NCBI RefSeq assembly: GCF_000697965.2
Contig: NZ_CP015880.1
Coordinates: 2,862,001-2,926,000 of the forward strand
DNA from: Ensifer adhaerens
Lineage (GTDB): Bacteria > Pseudomonadota > Alphaproteobacteria > Rhizobiales > Rhizobiaceae
Direction of reading: 5' to 3'
DNA length: 64,000 nt
Both the position numbers and the translations under genes were made by a program. Below are positions 33,504 through 43,180 of this stretch, one piece after another. The notes below the pieces were generated by a model. It did no database searches, was not told the DNA's origin, and saw only the letters and a program-made list of their open reading frames with translations. Numbering within the stretch: the first letter of the stretch is position 1; each line of letters starts with the position of its first letter.

Positions 33504-33599
33504 TTGCCTCATCACGGCAGAACATGACAACGGCTCCCGTCGCATCCAATCGATGCGCCGGGTCGCGGTCCTGTTGCTGTGGGCCGGCAGGTCTGGCCG

Positions 33600-33959
33600 T
33601 CAGGCGGCCAGCGCCAGCGCGACTGCCTTGCGGATATCGGGAAGGGAGAAGGGCTTGGAGATGACATCGACGATCTTGTCGGTGAGATCGTCAGCCCGCT
33701 CGCGCTGCTCGGCATAGCCGGTCATCAGCAGGATCTTCATGGCCGGAAAGGCCGCCGACGCCTGGTGCGTCAGCTCGATGCCGTCCATCACGGGCATACG
33801 GATATCGGAGAGCAGAAGGTCGAACGCCTCGGCCTCCAGGCAGGCAAGGCCATCGGCCCCATCGCCCGCTTCGACCGTCTCGTGGCCGTCGAGCCTCAGG
33901 GCCCGCGCAACGAAGGAACGCAATGCATCCTCGTCCTCGGTAATCAGGATCTTCGCCAT
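33600..33959 (-). CDS. cpdR: Response regulator CpdR
   Basis: A 119-residue single-domain receiver with no output domain. AKILITEDEDALRSFVARALRL, the phospho-acceptor Asp52 in LLLSDIRMPVMDGIE, MTGYAEQRERADDL and KPF at about 102-104 match alphaproteobacterial CpdR. Unphosphorylated CpdR brings ClpXP to the pole and primes degradation of CtrA pathway proteins; CckA-ChpT phosphorelay inactivates it. ATG at 33959 is best placed relative to GGAGG. A 220-bp gap with short hairpins (34127-34144 and 34157-34168) separates it from hpt. Confidence 0.9.
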   Translation of the reverse strand: MAKILITEDEDALRSFVARALRLDGHETVEAGDGADGLACLEAEAFDLLLSDIRMPVMDGIELTHQASAAFPAMKILLMTGYAEQRERADDLTDKIVDVISKPFSLPDIRKAVALALAA

Positions 33960-34181
33960 CATGGCCTCCGCGTTCGCTTCCGAGTCCGGCGTTCACGCCG
34001 GCACCCGCACCTGATCCAAAAGTACAGCGGGCGTGGATCATCGGGAGACACACTGGCGCTGCAGCGCCGCCGATCCCCGTCGAGAATCACTGCGGCACGC
34101 ACCAAAACAACCAGTTTTTCGTTTGTGTTCGGTAAACGCCGAACGACTGGATTTCAGGGCGCATGCCCCAAATCGAGACGT

Positions 34182-34727
34182 TTACTCGGCGTCGCCGGTG
34201 ACAACACCGACAAAAGGCAGCTCGCGGAAGGCATAGGCGACGTCCATGCCGTAGCCGACGACGAAGTGATCGGGGCATTCGAAGCCGACATAATCCGCCT
34301 CGAGCTCGACCTTGCGCTTGACCCGCTTGTCGAGCAGCACGGCGATCGTGACGTTGCGGGCGCCGCGCTCGTACATCAGTTCCTTGGCGAAACGCAGCGT
34401 GCGGCCGGATTCGAGAATGTCGTCGATCAGCAGAACGTCGCGCCCATGCACGTCGCTGTCGATATCCTTGGTGATCTTGACGCCCTGCGAAACGGTGCCG
34501 GTGCCATAGCTCGACAGCGTGATGAACTCGACTTCCGGTGCCAGACCGGCCGTATGCATCGAGCGGATCAGATCGGCCGCGAAGATGAACGATCCCTTGA
34601 GCACCGCGATCACCAGTAGATCCTTGTGCGGGCCGTTGACGATCATTCCGGCGAGCTCGCTGTTGCGGGCAGCGATGGTTTCGGCCGTATAGAGAGGTTC
34701 GATATTCTTACCGCGAACAACGGGCAT
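34182..34727 (-). CDS. hpt: Hypoxanthine phosphoribosyltransferase
   Basis: A 181-residue type I PRTase. The PRPP loop is VLLIDDILESGRTL (about 98-111), the flexible loop SSYGTGTVSQG (about 73-83), and LKGSFIFAADLIR (about 43-55) contacts pyrophosphate. It salvages hypoxanthine or guanine to IMP/GMP. ATG at 34727 is preceded by GGAG. Small gap of 64 bp to the next gene. Confidence 0.92.
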   Translation of the reverse strand: MPVVRGKNIEPLYTAETIAARNSELAGMIVNGPHKDLLVIAVLKGSFIFAADLIRSMHTAGLAPEVEFITLSSYGTGTVSQGVKITKDIDSDVHGRDVLLIDDILESGRTLRFAKELMYERGARNVTIAVLLDKRVKRKVELEADYVGFECPDHFVVGYGMDVAYAFRELPFVGVVTGDAE

Positions 34728-34791
34728 CAAGGCTTCTCCAGCGTTTCATCCGGAAGACCTTAAGCCTTCCCTTTGGCGCCGCTTAGCACAA

Positions 34792-35460
34792 TCAGCGGGC
34801 CGAAACATCGTTTTCGGCGAAGGAAACCGTCACATCCGGCATTTTTCCACCCGCATAGGGCAGTCTCGTCATGAAATGACGGCTCTCACCGGGCGCGACG
34901 GCAGCACCCTCGGGCATCACCCGTGTCGTCGTGACCTTGCGCCCGTTGGCGGCAATCTCCACCACGACGATCGGCAATCGCTGCTCGATATCGGAGCGAT
35001 TGTCGATCGAGCCATAGACGGACAGCACACGCATGCCGCCGGAGTAGTCGAGCCCACTCTTGATCCCCGATATCGTCAGCGGCTGGACGTCGGCCTGTCC
35101 ATCGCCGGCAAAGCCGACGATCGCCAGGAAGGAAGCAAGCGCAACGCCCGCGACCATCCCGGCAAAGCGGCGTGCCGGCATGTCGCGCAGCCGCGTTTCG
35201 GCAAGACGCAACAATCGAGCGCCGAGCGACGGCTCCTGCTCCACGACCGTCAGCGTCGGCCGCCTGCGGCTGCCGGTTTGTGCATTGTCGTTGAAAACAG
35301 GATAGGGCGTGCGGCGCGACGAAGCGGATATCACCTCGAATTCCGCATCCACATAGTCGGCGCGCCTCGGCGCTGAAGCCCCGTCGCGTCCGCCGCGCTC
35401 GGGCGGCAGGAAATCTGTATCGGCGTTGTTGCTGGCGGATTTGGTCCGGAATGCCTGCAT
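34792..35460 (-). CDS. Membrane-anchored protein of unknown function
   Basis: A 222-residue protein: a disordered, charged N-terminal 90 residues (including DYVDAEFEVISASSRR), one membrane helix (about 99-117: RFAGMVAGVALASFLAIVGF) and a C-terminal beta-rich domain (DYSGGMRVLSVYGSIDNRSD) similar in style to domains of rhizobial zinc-ribbon/FtsZ-adjacent MJ0042-like proteins. ATG at 35460 has AGGAGG at 8 bases. The divergent gap with ftsE carries CtrA-like sites. Confidence 0.68.
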   Translation of the reverse strand: MQAFRTKSASNNADTDFLPPERGGRDGASAPRRADYVDAEFEVISASSRRTPYPVFNDNAQTGSRRRPTLTVVEQEPSLGARLLRLAETRLRDMPARRFAGMVAGVALASFLAIVGFAGDGQADVQPLTISGIKSGLDYSGGMRVLSVYGSIDNRSDIEQRLPIVVVEIAANGRKVTTTRVMPEGAAVAPGESRHFMTRLPYAGGKMPDVTVSFAENDVSAR

Positions 35461-35767
35461 GATCATTTCCTCCTGTCCCGCAAGAGAACACGGCCGCAGG
35501 CGGCCAGTTTGTCTGCGAAACCCTCGGGCAATGCCAAGCCTCATGCGGTGCAAGAACTAGGCATTGCATCAAATCTTTCCGACACGTAAACCGGAATGGT
35601 TAATGTTTCGGAAAGACGTCGCGAAAGCGGCGCCTTTTCATGAAAAATTAACCGTCACTTAACCATGATTCCGCTGGCGGTTTTGCCTTTCTTGGCTGGT
35701 CGTCCTATGCGCGGAGGACCGGAACCGGCCGTCGGTTGCAGGGCCGTGAGAGAGACTGGGCTGCCGC
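35461..35767. other. Divergent 307-bp gap upstream of ftsE with CtrA-like sites
   Basis: It holds two CtrA-type sequences described separately (35596-35603 and 35648-35666), a GC-rich hairpin-like stretch (GGCCGCAGGCGGCC near 35493), and GAGAGAG just before the ftsE TTG. I see no RNA gene or extra ORF with support. Confidence 0.6.
35596..35666. promoter_or_regulatory. CtrA-type binding sites upstream of ftsE
   Basis: A full box TTAA-N7-TTAACC at 35648-35664 (TTAACCGTCACTTAACCAT through 35666), and a reverse half-site ATGGTTAA (TTAACCAT on the minus strand) at 35596-35603, 45 bp away. Both match the consensus known for CtrA of Caulobacter and rhizobia; binding is inferred. Confidence 0.65.
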
Positions 35768-36427
35768 TTGATTCACTTTGAGAACGTCGGACTGCGCTAT
35801 GGCATGGGACCGGAAATCCTCCGGGACCTGACCTTCGACATTCCACGCCGTTCATTCCAGTTCCTGACGGGTCCGTCGGGCGCCGGCAAGACCACGTTGC
35901 TGCGGCTTCTTTTCCTCTCGCTGCAGCCGACACGCGGCCTGATCCGGATGTTCGACCGCAACATTTCGTCGATCCCGCGCGAAGAATTCCCGATGCTGCG
36001 CCGGCGCGTCGGCATCGTCTTCCAGGACTTTCGCCTGCTCGATCATCTCACCACCTACGAGAACGTCGCACTGCCGTTGCGCGTGCGCGGCAAGGAGGAG
36101 ACGAGCTACCGTGCAGACGTGCTGGAGCTTTTGAAATGGGTGGGTCTCGGCGAGCGCATCAACGTGCTGCCACCGGTCCTTTCCGGCGGTGAAAAACAGC
36201 GCGCCGCCATCGCTCGGGCGCTGATCGACCGGCCGGAGATCCTGCTTGCCGACGAGCCGACCGGCAACGTCGATCCGCCGATGGCAAGGCGCCTGCTCAA
36301 TCTTTTCCTCGAGCTCAACCGGCTCGGCACGGCGGTCGTGATCGCCACCCACGATCTGTCGCTGATGGACCAGGTGGAGGCGCGGCGCATGATCCTTTCG
36401 CAGGGGCGGCTCGACATCTATGAGTGA
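35768..36427 (+). CDS. ftsE: Cell division ATP-binding protein FtsE
   Basis: A 219-residue ABC ATPase. Walker A GPSGAGKT at 35-42, signature LSGGE at 138-142, Walker B with DEPTGN at 162-167 and the H-loop ATHDLS. It works with FtsX to activate peptidoglycan amidases at the division site. TTG start at 35768 is the only one matching the family N-terminus (IHFENVGLRYG). It overlaps ftsX by 8 bp. Confidence 0.92.
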   Translation: MIHFENVGLRYGMGPEILRDLTFDIPRRSFQFLTGPSGAGKTTLLRLLFLSLQPTRGLIRMFDRNISSIPREEFPMLRRRVGIVFQDFRLLDHLTTYENVALPLRVRGKEETSYRADVLELLKWVGLGERINVLPPVLSGGEKQRAAIARALIDRPEILLADEPTGNVDPPMARRLLNLFLELNRLGTAVVIATHDLSLMDQVEARRMILSQGRLDIYE

Positions 36428-37442
36428 CAGCCGCACGAAACACCAAAAGGATGTGCCCGAACAGGCACCGGAGGCACAACAGCGCCGGACGGAAATGCGC
36501 GTGCGCCCGACCGGCCCGATCGTGCCGTCGAGCAATGTGTCCGGCCATGCGCTGATGTGCGTCATCGCCATCATGTCGTTCCTCGCCTGCCTGACGCTCG
36601 GCGGCGTCAGCATGGTGCGAGCCACGGCCCAGAGCTGGCAATCGCAGATCTCCCGCGAGATCACCATCCAGATCAAGCCCGACGACAATCTCGACATGGA
36701 AAAGGCGCTGGCGGATGCCCGCGACCTGGCGCTGACCTTCAGTGGCACGACGGACGGCAAGATCGTCGACCGGGCCGCCACCGCCCGCCTGCTCGAACCC
36801 TGGCTCGGCGAAGGCCTCGATCTTGACGAGTTGCCCGTGCCGCGCCTCGTCATCATCACCATCGACGAAAGCAATCCGCCGGACTTTGCGGCCATGCGCA
36901 AGGCGCTGACAGAAATAATCCCGCAGGCTTTCCTCGACGACCACCGCACCTGGGTCGACCGGCTGGTCGCCATGGCCAACACCACGGCCATGATCGGCAC
37001 CGGCGTGCTGACCCTGGTCTTTTCCGCCATGGTGCTGACAGTGGTCTTCGCAACGCGCGGCGCGCTGTCGGGCAATCGCCATATCGTCGAGGTGCTGCAT
37101 TTCGTCGGTGCCGAAGCCGGCTTCGTCGCGTCGGAATTCCAGAAGCACTTCCTCAGGATCAGCCTCAAGGGCGCCGGCGCCGGCGGTCTGCTCGCAGCAC
37201 TTTTCTTTGCGCTCGCGGGTTTCTGGCAGTCACGGACCTTGGCGACCCCCGAGACAGATCAGGCCACCGCCCTCTTCGGTACCTTCACCATCGGCTATGG
37301 TGGCTATCTCGGCATTGCCGCGATCATCGTCGTCATCGCCATCCTGACGACCGTTACGGCGCGGCTGACGGTTACCCGCACGATCTACGAAATCGACCTC
37401 ATCCGTTCGGACCCCGGCCGTACCGACCTCTACCAAAGCTGA
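36420..37442 (+). CDS. ftsX: Cell division protein FtsX
   Basis: A 340-residue membrane partner of FtsE. After a 40-residue cytoplasmic tail it has four membrane helices (about 42-66, 188-212, 255-275, 295-318) and a large periplasmic loop (about 70-180) with the family's short conserved block TDGKIVDRAATARLL. Regulates cell-wall hydrolases. Overlaps ftsE and is translationally coupled. Confidence 0.9.
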   Translation: MSDSRTKHQKDVPEQAPEAQQRRTEMRVRPTGPIVPSSNVSGHALMCVIAIMSFLACLTLGGVSMVRATAQSWQSQISREITIQIKPDDNLDMEKALADARDLALTFSGTTDGKIVDRAATARLLEPWLGEGLDLDELPVPRLVIITIDESNPPDFAAMRKALTEIIPQAFLDDHRTWVDRLVAMANTTAMIGTGVLTLVFSAMVLTVVFATRGALSGNRHIVEVLHFVGAEAGFVASEFQKHFLRISLKGAGAGGLLAALFFALAGFWQSRTLATPETDQATALFGTFTIGYGGYLGIAAIIVVIAILTTVTARLTVTRTIYEIDLIRSDPGRTDLYQS

Positions 37443-37509
37443 GCCGCCTGATGTTTCGCCGCCACTCGATCTATTCCTTGCCGCAATCTGCGGCTATGTG
37501 AAGAGAATC

Positions 37510-38238
37510 ATGATGGCGCGAGAGCTACGCGGGAACGGAATGGCCGGAGGAGATAAATGGCAGGGGCAAGCCGACGATCGCCGGCGGTCCCGCAGTCTCC
37601 TGCGCAAAATCCTCCGCCGAACCTTCTTCGTCCTGCTCCTGCCGCTGGCAATCCTGATCGCCGCCTTCCTGAACTTTGCCGACACGGTCGCCTCCCTGCA
37701 GCCGCCGGGTCATCCGAAGGCCGACGCGATCGTGGTCCTGACCGGCGGTTTCCAGCGCATCGACCAGGCGGTCGATCTTCTGAAGGGTGGCGCCGGCAAG
37801 CGCCTGCTGATCTCCGGGGTTCACCCGGCGACCACAGGCAGCCAGATCCGCCGCAACACCCAGAGCTCGGCCGACCTTTTCAAGTGCTGCGTAGACATCG
37901 GCCATGAGGCGATCGATACCATCGGAAATGCCACGGAAGCGGCGCAATGGATCCATGATCGCGGCTATGCGAGCGTGCTCGTCGTCACCAACAACTATCA
38001 CATGCCGCGCAGCCTCCTGGAACTGCGCCGCGCCCGGCCGGAAACGGAGTTCATCCCCTACCCGGTCGTCAACTCCGATCTGAAGACCACAAACTGGCTG
38101 CGCAATCCGATGGTGCTGAAGTCGATCCTTCTGGAATTCGGCAAGTATACGGTGGCGTCAATACGCGACTTCGCCGGCGCCCGCCCGACCAGCGGCCTGC
38201 GCACCGACGCATCGCGCGCGACGCCCGCCGAAGAATAA
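37510..38238 (+). CDS. YdcF/SanA-family DUF218 membrane protein
   Basis: About 242 residues: one N-terminal membrane helix (about 36-57) and a DUF218 domain with ADAIVVLTGG, RLLISGVHPAT and VLVVTNNYHMPRSLLELRRA, the family's conserved blocks. DUF218 proteins bind nucleotides or envelope precursors and affect vancomycin resistance (SanA), but the exact activity is unknown. The start is uncertain: ATG at 37510 or 37513; GTG at 37498 also is in frame. Confidence 0.8.
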   Translation: MMARELRGNGMAGGDKWQGQADDRRRSRSLLRKILRRTFFVLLLPLAILIAAFLNFADTVASLQPPGHPKADAIVVLTGGFQRIDQAVDLLKGGAGKRLLISGVHPATTGSQIRRNTQSSADLFKCCVDIGHEAIDTIGNATEAAQWIHDRGYASVLVVTNNYHMPRSLLELRRARPETEFIPYPVVNSDLKTTNWLRNPMVLKSILLEFGKYTVASIRDFAGARPTSGLRTDASRATPAEE

Positions 38239-38373
38239 GGGCCGGCAGGAACAGCCTTCGCCGCTGCAAAGTGAAACAGAGCAGTTTTCCTTCAGCACTT
38301 AATCGTGTAGGCAGCGATCAACCGGCTCAAAGACGCCGGTCCCCTTGAGACCTCGCCTACGAGAGCGTGCCTG

Positions 38374-39165
38374 ATGATCGTCTTGCGTTCGATCCTTTTC
38401 AACATGGTGTTCTACGCCAACCTGATCGTGCAGATGATCGTGCTGACCCCGATCTACTTCCTGCTGCCGCGCAAGAAGGCGTGGTTCGTGCCGAAGAACT
38501 GGGTGCGCAGCAACCACTGGCTCATGGAAAAGATGGTCGGCACGACCTTCGAGATCGAAGGCTTGGAGAATATCCCCGAGGTTCCCTATATCTTCGCTCC
38601 CAAGCACCAGTCCTTCTGGGATGCCTATGCGCTGCTCCCCTGGCTCAGCGATCCCTTTTATATCCTGAAGCGCGAGCTCACCTGGATCCCGCTCTTCGGC
38701 TGGTATGTGCTCAAGCAACGCATGGTTCCGGTAAATCGCGCGGCGCGCGGCAAGGCGATGACCGGCGTGATGGACCGCACCAAGCAGGAAATGGCAACCG
38801 GCCGCGAGCTCATCATCTACCCGGAAGGCACGCGTCGCCCGCCGGGCGCTCCGCCGGAATACAAATACGGCATCGCCCGCCTCTACCGCGACCTCAGCGT
38901 GCCGGTGGTGCCGGTCGCCATGCATCCCGGCCTCTTCTGGCCGCGCCGCAAGTTCCTGCGCTTTCCCGGCCACTTCAAGGTTCGCATCCTGCCGCCCATC
39001 GAGGCCGGCATGGACCCGGACGCTTTCCTGGCGAAGCTCGTCGAGGTAACCGAGAGGGCGAGCGACGAGTTGCTCGTCGAAACCGTGAAGGCCAATCCGC
39101 ACCTGCCGCTACCGCCGACCGCCCAGCAGCGGCTGAAGGAACTGAAGGCAGAAGGCCGGGCCTGA
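38374..39165 (+). CDS. 1-acyl-sn-glycerol-3-phosphate acyltransferase-like
   Basis: A 263-residue PlsC/LPLAT-family enzyme. The H-x4-D motif is His78-Asp83 (APKHQSFWDA), and EGTR is at 151-154 (YPEGTRRPPG). Membrane helices at the N-terminus (about 10-30). It esterifies lysophosphatidate to phosphatidate, or another lysolipid such as lyso-ornithine lipid precursors in rhizobia. ATG at 38374. Confidence 0.87.
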   Translation: MIVLRSILFNMVFYANLIVQMIVLTPIYFLLPRKKAWFVPKNWVRSNHWLMEKMVGTTFEIEGLENIPEVPYIFAPKHQSFWDAYALLPWLSDPFYILKRELTWIPLFGWYVLKQRMVPVNRAARGKAMTGVMDRTKQEMATGRELIIYPEGTRRPPGAPPEYKYGIARLYRDLSVPVVPVAMHPGLFWPRRKFLRFPGHFKVRILPPIEAGMDPDAFLAKLVEVTERASDELLVETVKANPHLPLPPTAQQRLKELKAEGRA

Positions 39166-39169
39166 ACCT

Positions 39170-39721
39170 TCAGGCCCGGGCTGAACGCGGCGACTGCCGC
39201 AGCAATCCGACCACCTCTTCCAGCCAGTGATCGCGGATACCCATCTCCTTGAGATGGGCGAGCGTGTTGAACACGTATTCGCTGTTCGGCCCGGATTTTC
39301 CCGTCGAAACCGCGACGATGCCGGCCGCCTCCGTGGTGGTCAGCGAGCCCGCATACTGGACGTGGGCGCGGTCGATGACGTAGGCGAGCGCCGGAACGCG
39401 GCGGCCGTCGGCAAGCAGCACCGGCATGGTGCGTTCCTTGTAGACGTGGGTCACCAGTTCACGCTCGCGCAGATAATCGACGACATCCGCCTGCTGTCCG
39501 CGCTGGACGCGAAACGCCGTCCCGATGCAGGAGCCGCCGCGGTCGAGCCCAAGCACCAGCCCCGGCCGCTGTTCGGTGCCGCGATGAACCCAGGAATGCA
39601 CGCAGAGTGAGCGGCGAAAACCGAAGGCGCGTGCCGTGAGCTTCTCCTCGAAGGCAAAGCCCGGGTTCCACATCAGCGAGCCGTAGCCAAAGACCCAAAA
39701 TTCGTCCATATCCACTGTCAT
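39170..39721 (-). CDS. ChaC-family gamma-glutamylcyclotransferase
   Basis: A 183-residue protein with FGYGSLMWNPGF (about 11-22), RSLCVHSWVHRGT and VLGLDRGGSCIGTAF, all ChaC hallmarks; YVFNTLAHLKEMGIRD near the C-terminus is also typical. ChaC degrades glutathione to 5-oxoproline and Cys-Gly. Start either 39721 or an ATG four codons later. Convergent with the acyltransferase. Confidence 0.88.
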   Translation of the reverse strand: MTVDMDEFWVFGYGSLMWNPGFAFEEKLTARAFGFRRSLCVHSWVHRGTEQRPGLVLGLDRGGSCIGTAFRVQRGQQADVVDYLRERELVTHVYKERTMPVLLADGRRVPALAYVIDRAHVQYAGSLTTTEAAGIVAVSTGKSGPNSEYVFNTLAHLKEMGIRDHWLEEVVGLLRQSPRSARA

Positions 39722-39923
39722 TCAACCCGCGCTGCTGTTCTCACTGCCGAATCACGATCGGTCGCGTGGGACGGTGAGCCATTTTCGGTTTCTACGGCAC
39801 AGCATCCCGGCACGAAAGAGACAAGGTCGTCCTCCTGCGGCCAAAGGAAAGAATAGTTTTGCGGATCGATGGCGCCACCCGAAAGGCAGCCTCCATCCTG
39901 TTTTGAGTGAGGTACCCGCGCCC

Positions 39924-40934
39924 ATGTCGGCCACCGCAGTCTCCAACCCATCGCCGGTCAGCCGGAAATTCCGCTGGCTCCTGGCAGGCATCGTGCTTGT
40001 CACCGGCGTTTATTCGGCCGGCTGGTTTCTCGCCGCCGACCAGATCGAGAAGCGGCTTGCGACCCGCCTCGCCGAAGGACAGGCAGCCGGCCTCGGCGGC
40101 GAATGCACCAACATGGACGTGCGCGGCTTCCCGTTCCGCATCGGCCTCTTCTGCGACAAGGTCCATCTGGACGACACCCGCAACGGCACCTCGGCCTCGT
40201 TCGGAGCGCTGAGGACCGCTGCCCAGGTCTACCAGCCGGGCCATGCGGTGATCGAGCTTGACGGCCCGGCCGAGATCCGGGCTTCCCCCGGCCTCAACAT
40301 CTTCGCCGACTGGACGTTGCTGCATGCGAGCGTGCGCGCGACCCTGTCCGGCGTTGATCGCACGTCGCTGACCTACGACAACCTGACGGGCCGGTTGCGA
40401 TTGCCGCTTGAAGGCGACGGATTTGGCTTCGGCGCCAGCCACGGCGAATTGCACCTGCGCCAGAACGGCGCGGATCTCGACGCCGCCTTGAGCGTCGACA
40501 AACTGGACGTTCGGCCCGAGGAAGGCCCGAGCCTCGCACCGCCGGCGACCGTCGCCGCCGACCTGACCTTCACCGACCGGGCCGGATGGATGACAACCCC
40601 GCCGACGCCTGAGATGTTTCGCGGCAGCAAGGGCGAGCTGAGACAGCTCACCCTCGACCTCGGCTCGGGCATGAACGCCAAGCTTTCCGGGCCGTTCTCG
40701 GTCAATGATCAGGGACTGATTTCTGGCGAGTTCTCGCTGACGATGACCAATATCGAGGCCTGGCGCGCCAATCTGGTCACCCTGATCCCGGATGATGCCA
40801 ACCTCGTCGACAACACCGCCAACATGCTGAAGGCTCTCGCCAACGGCAAGAACGAGGCGACCGTGAAGCTCAACGTGCGCGACGGCACGGCATTCCTCGC
40901 CTTCATCCCGATCGGCGTCCTGCCGACCCTCTAG
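39924..40934 (+). CDS. DUF2125-family protein
   Basis: A 336-residue protein with an N-terminal membrane anchor (about 19-38) and a long periplasmic region of beta strands (GFPFRIGLFCDKV, then the repeated hydrophobic beta pattern). The GFPFRI motif is characteristic of DUF2125 in alphaproteobacteria. ATG at 39924; earlier frame codons lie upstream of any RBS. The function is unknown. Confidence 0.8.
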   Translation: MSATAVSNPSPVSRKFRWLLAGIVLVTGVYSAGWFLAADQIEKRLATRLAEGQAAGLGGECTNMDVRGFPFRIGLFCDKVHLDDTRNGTSASFGALRTAAQVYQPGHAVIELDGPAEIRASPGLNIFADWTLLHASVRATLSGVDRTSLTYDNLTGRLRLPLEGDGFGFGASHGELHLRQNGADLDAALSVDKLDVRPEEGPSLAPPATVAADLTFTDRAGWMTTPPTPEMFRGSKGELRQLTLDLGSGMNAKLSGPFSVNDQGLISGEFSLTMTNIEAWRANLVTLIPDDANLVDNTANMLKALANGKNEATVKLNVRDGTAFLAFIPIGVLPTL

Positions 40935-41004
40935 GCTACGGTCCTACGGTCATACACCTCACAGGAAGGAAGACCGCTCCACGGTCTTCCTTGATCTGCT
41001 CAGG

Positions 41005-41928
41005 CTATTTCTGATCCATGGCATGGCGACCGAAGTCCGGCATCGCCGTGTCCTGGCCGGCCTGAATGATCGAGCGGCGAATGGCCCGGGTGCGGGTAAA
41101 GAGATCGAACAGCTTGTCGCCGTCGCCCCAGCGGATCGCCCGCTGGAGGTAGGCGAGATCTTCCGAAAACCGCGCCAGCATCTCCAGGATCGCATCCTTG
41201 TTGTGCAGGCAGACGTCGCGCCACATGGTCGGGTCGGATGCCGCCAGACGCGTGAAGTCGCGGAAGCCCGAAGCCGAATATTTGATGACTTCGGATTCGG
41301 TAACGGTCTCGAGATCGTCAGCCGTGCCGACGATGTTGTAGGCGATGATGTGCGGCAGGTGCGAAACGATCGCCAGCACCTTGTCGTGGTGTTCGGCGTC
41401 CATCTCCTCGACCATCGAGCCGAGCGTCTCCCAGAAAAGCCGCAGCCGCGCCACCGCTTCCTCATCCGCGCCAGGGGGCGGCGTCAGGATGCACCAGCGG
41501 CCGCGGAAGAGGCCGACGAAGCCGGCATCCGGGCCGGAATGCTCGGTACCGGCAATCGGATGCCCCGGCACGAAATGCACGTTCTCGGGCAAGTGCGGCG
41601 CCATCTGTGCGATCACCGAACCCTTGGTCGAACCAACGTCGGTGACGATGGCGCCTGGCTTCAGATGCGCTGAGATCTCGGCGGCAACAGCGCCGGACGC
41701 GCCGACCGGTACCGAGACGATGACGAGATCCGCGTCGCGAACGGCGTCCGCCGCAGACAGCGTATAGCGATCGCCGAGCCCGAGTTCCTGCGTCCGCTTC
41801 AGCGTCGCCTCGCTGCGCGTGGAGACCACGAGCGTGCCGGCGAGTTGCTTCTCGCGGATTTCGCGCGCGATCGACGAGCCGATCAGACCAATGCCGATGA
41901 GGGCGATCGTTTCAAACTGCTGAGCCAT
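41005..41928 (-). CDS. tyrC: Prephenate/arogenate dehydrogenase
   Basis: A 307-residue TyrA/TyrC-family enzyme with the NAD loop GIGLIGSS (12-19) and the catalytic region HFVPGHPIAGTEHSGPDAG. Converts prephenate or arogenate to 4-hydroxyphenylpyruvate or tyrosine. The start overlaps the hisC stop (TAATG), so it is coupled with hisC, whose product can also transaminate aromatic precursors. Confidence 0.88.
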   Translation of the reverse strand: MAQQFETIALIGIGLIGSSIAREIREKQLAGTLVVSTRSEATLKRTQELGLGDRYTLSAADAVRDADLVIVSVPVGASGAVAAEISAHLKPGAIVTDVGSTKGSVIAQMAPHLPENVHFVPGHPIAGTEHSGPDAGFVGLFRGRWCILTPPPGADEEAVARLRLFWETLGSMVEEMDAEHHDKVLAIVSHLPHIIAYNIVGTADDLETVTESEVIKYSASGFRDFTRLAASDPTMWRDVCLHNKDAILEMLARFSEDLAYLQRAIRWGDGDKLFDLFTRTRAIRRSIIQAGQDTAMPDFGRHAMDQK

Positions 41929-43034
41929 TATTTCCGTCCCATGAATTCGGTCAGCGCCGCGATGACGCCCTCGTTGGCTTCCGCGGAGCCGATGGTCATG
42001 CGCAACGCATTCGGGAAGCCGTAGCTGCGGACTGCCCTGAGGATATAGCCGCGGCGGGTTAGGAACTCATCGGCCTCCTCCGCCCGCTTGCCGGCCTCGT
42101 CGGGGAAATGGATCAGCACGAAATTCGTGACCGACGGCGTGATGCGGAGCCCGATCGCCTCGAGCGCTTCGGCAACGCGGGCAAGCCAGGTGAGATTGTG
42201 ATCGACCGCCGTTGCGACGAAAGCCTGATCGCGGATCGCCGCCGCACCCGCCGCAATGGAAGGCGCACTGAGATTGAACGGCCCGCGGACACGGTCGACC
42301 GCGTCGATCACTTCCGGCGGCGCATACATCCAGCCGATGCGCAGGCCGGCAAGACCATAGATCTTCGAGAAGGTGCGGGTCATTACCACGTTGCGGCTGG
42401 CCGAGACGAGCTCAAGACCGGCGGCATAGTCGTTGCGGCGCACATATTCGGCATAGGCGGCGTCGAGCACCAGGAGCACTCCCTCGGGCAGGCCCGCATG
42501 CAGCCGGCGGACTTCGTCGACCGGGATATAGGTGCCGGTCGGATTGGCGGGATTGGCGAGAAAGACCATCTTGGTCCGCTCGGTGACCGCGGAAAGGATG
42601 GCGTCCACATCGACGCGCGCATCTTTTTCCTCGACGGTCACGGGCGTCGCACCGGCCGCCAGGATCTGGATCTTGTAGACCAGGAAACCGTGCTCGGTGA
42701 TAATGCCTTCGTCGCCGGGGCCGAGATAGGTGTGGCACAGCAGCCCGAGCAGTTCGTCCGAGCCGTTGCCGCACATGATGTTTGCCGGATTGAGCCCGTG
42801 AACGGCCCCGATTGCCTCCCGCAGCGCCCGCGCCTGGCCGTCAGGATAGCGCTCCAGATTGAAGGCCATCGCCTGGAAGGCTTCTATCGCCTTCGGGCTG
42901 GCACCGAGCGGCGTTTCGTTCGACGAGAGCTTATGCACCTTGGCGACACCCGGCGCATGCTCCTTGCCCGGCACATAGGCGGCAATGTCAAGGATGCCGG
43001 GACGCGGCTCAGGGCTCTTCGAAGCAAGGCTCAT
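41928..43034 (-). CDS. hisC: Histidinol-phosphate/aromatic aminotransferase
   Basis: A 368-residue class I/II PLP aminotransferase. Lys224 in [16 protein letters not shown] binds PLP, and NPTG is at 164-167. With tyrC downstream, either histidine or aromatic biosynthesis (HisC2/TyrB-like) is likely; the pair is a known rhizobial arrangement. Start [13 protein letters not shown] at 43034. Confidence 0.87.
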   Translation of the reverse strand: MSLASKSPEPRPGILDIAAYVPGKEHAPGVAKVHKLSSNETPLGASPKAIEAFQAMAFNLERYPDGQARALREAIGAVHGLNPANIMCGNGSDELLGLLCHTYLGPGDEGIITEHGFLVYKIQILAAGATPVTVEEKDARVDVDAILSAVTERTKMVFLANPANPTGTYIPVDEVRRLHAGLPEGVLLVLDAAYAEYVRRNDYAAGLELVSASRNVVMTRTFSKIYGLAGLRIGWMYAPPEVIDAVDRVRGPFNLSAPSIAAGAAAIRDQAFVATAVDHNLTWLARVAEALEAIGLRITPSVTNFVLIHFPDEAGKRAEEADEFLTRRGYILRAVRSYGFPNALRMTIGSAEANEGVIAALTEFMGRK

Positions 43035-43180
43035 CGGGTCAGCTTTCTATGGCCATCAAAATGCCACAGCGACCTTTGTCGCGCCTTGGGAGGCGCGGGG
43101 CGCTATAGGCAGGAAAAGAGGTCAAGCCATTACCGGCGCAAGCGGCTTTTGTCGAGGGTCCGCCGCCTGTACGCAGCGCC

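Noticed and set aside
34127..34168. Terminator after hpt
   Set aside because: Two short stems exist (GTTCGG/CCGAAC and GGGC/GCCC) but no T run follows in the hpt direction.
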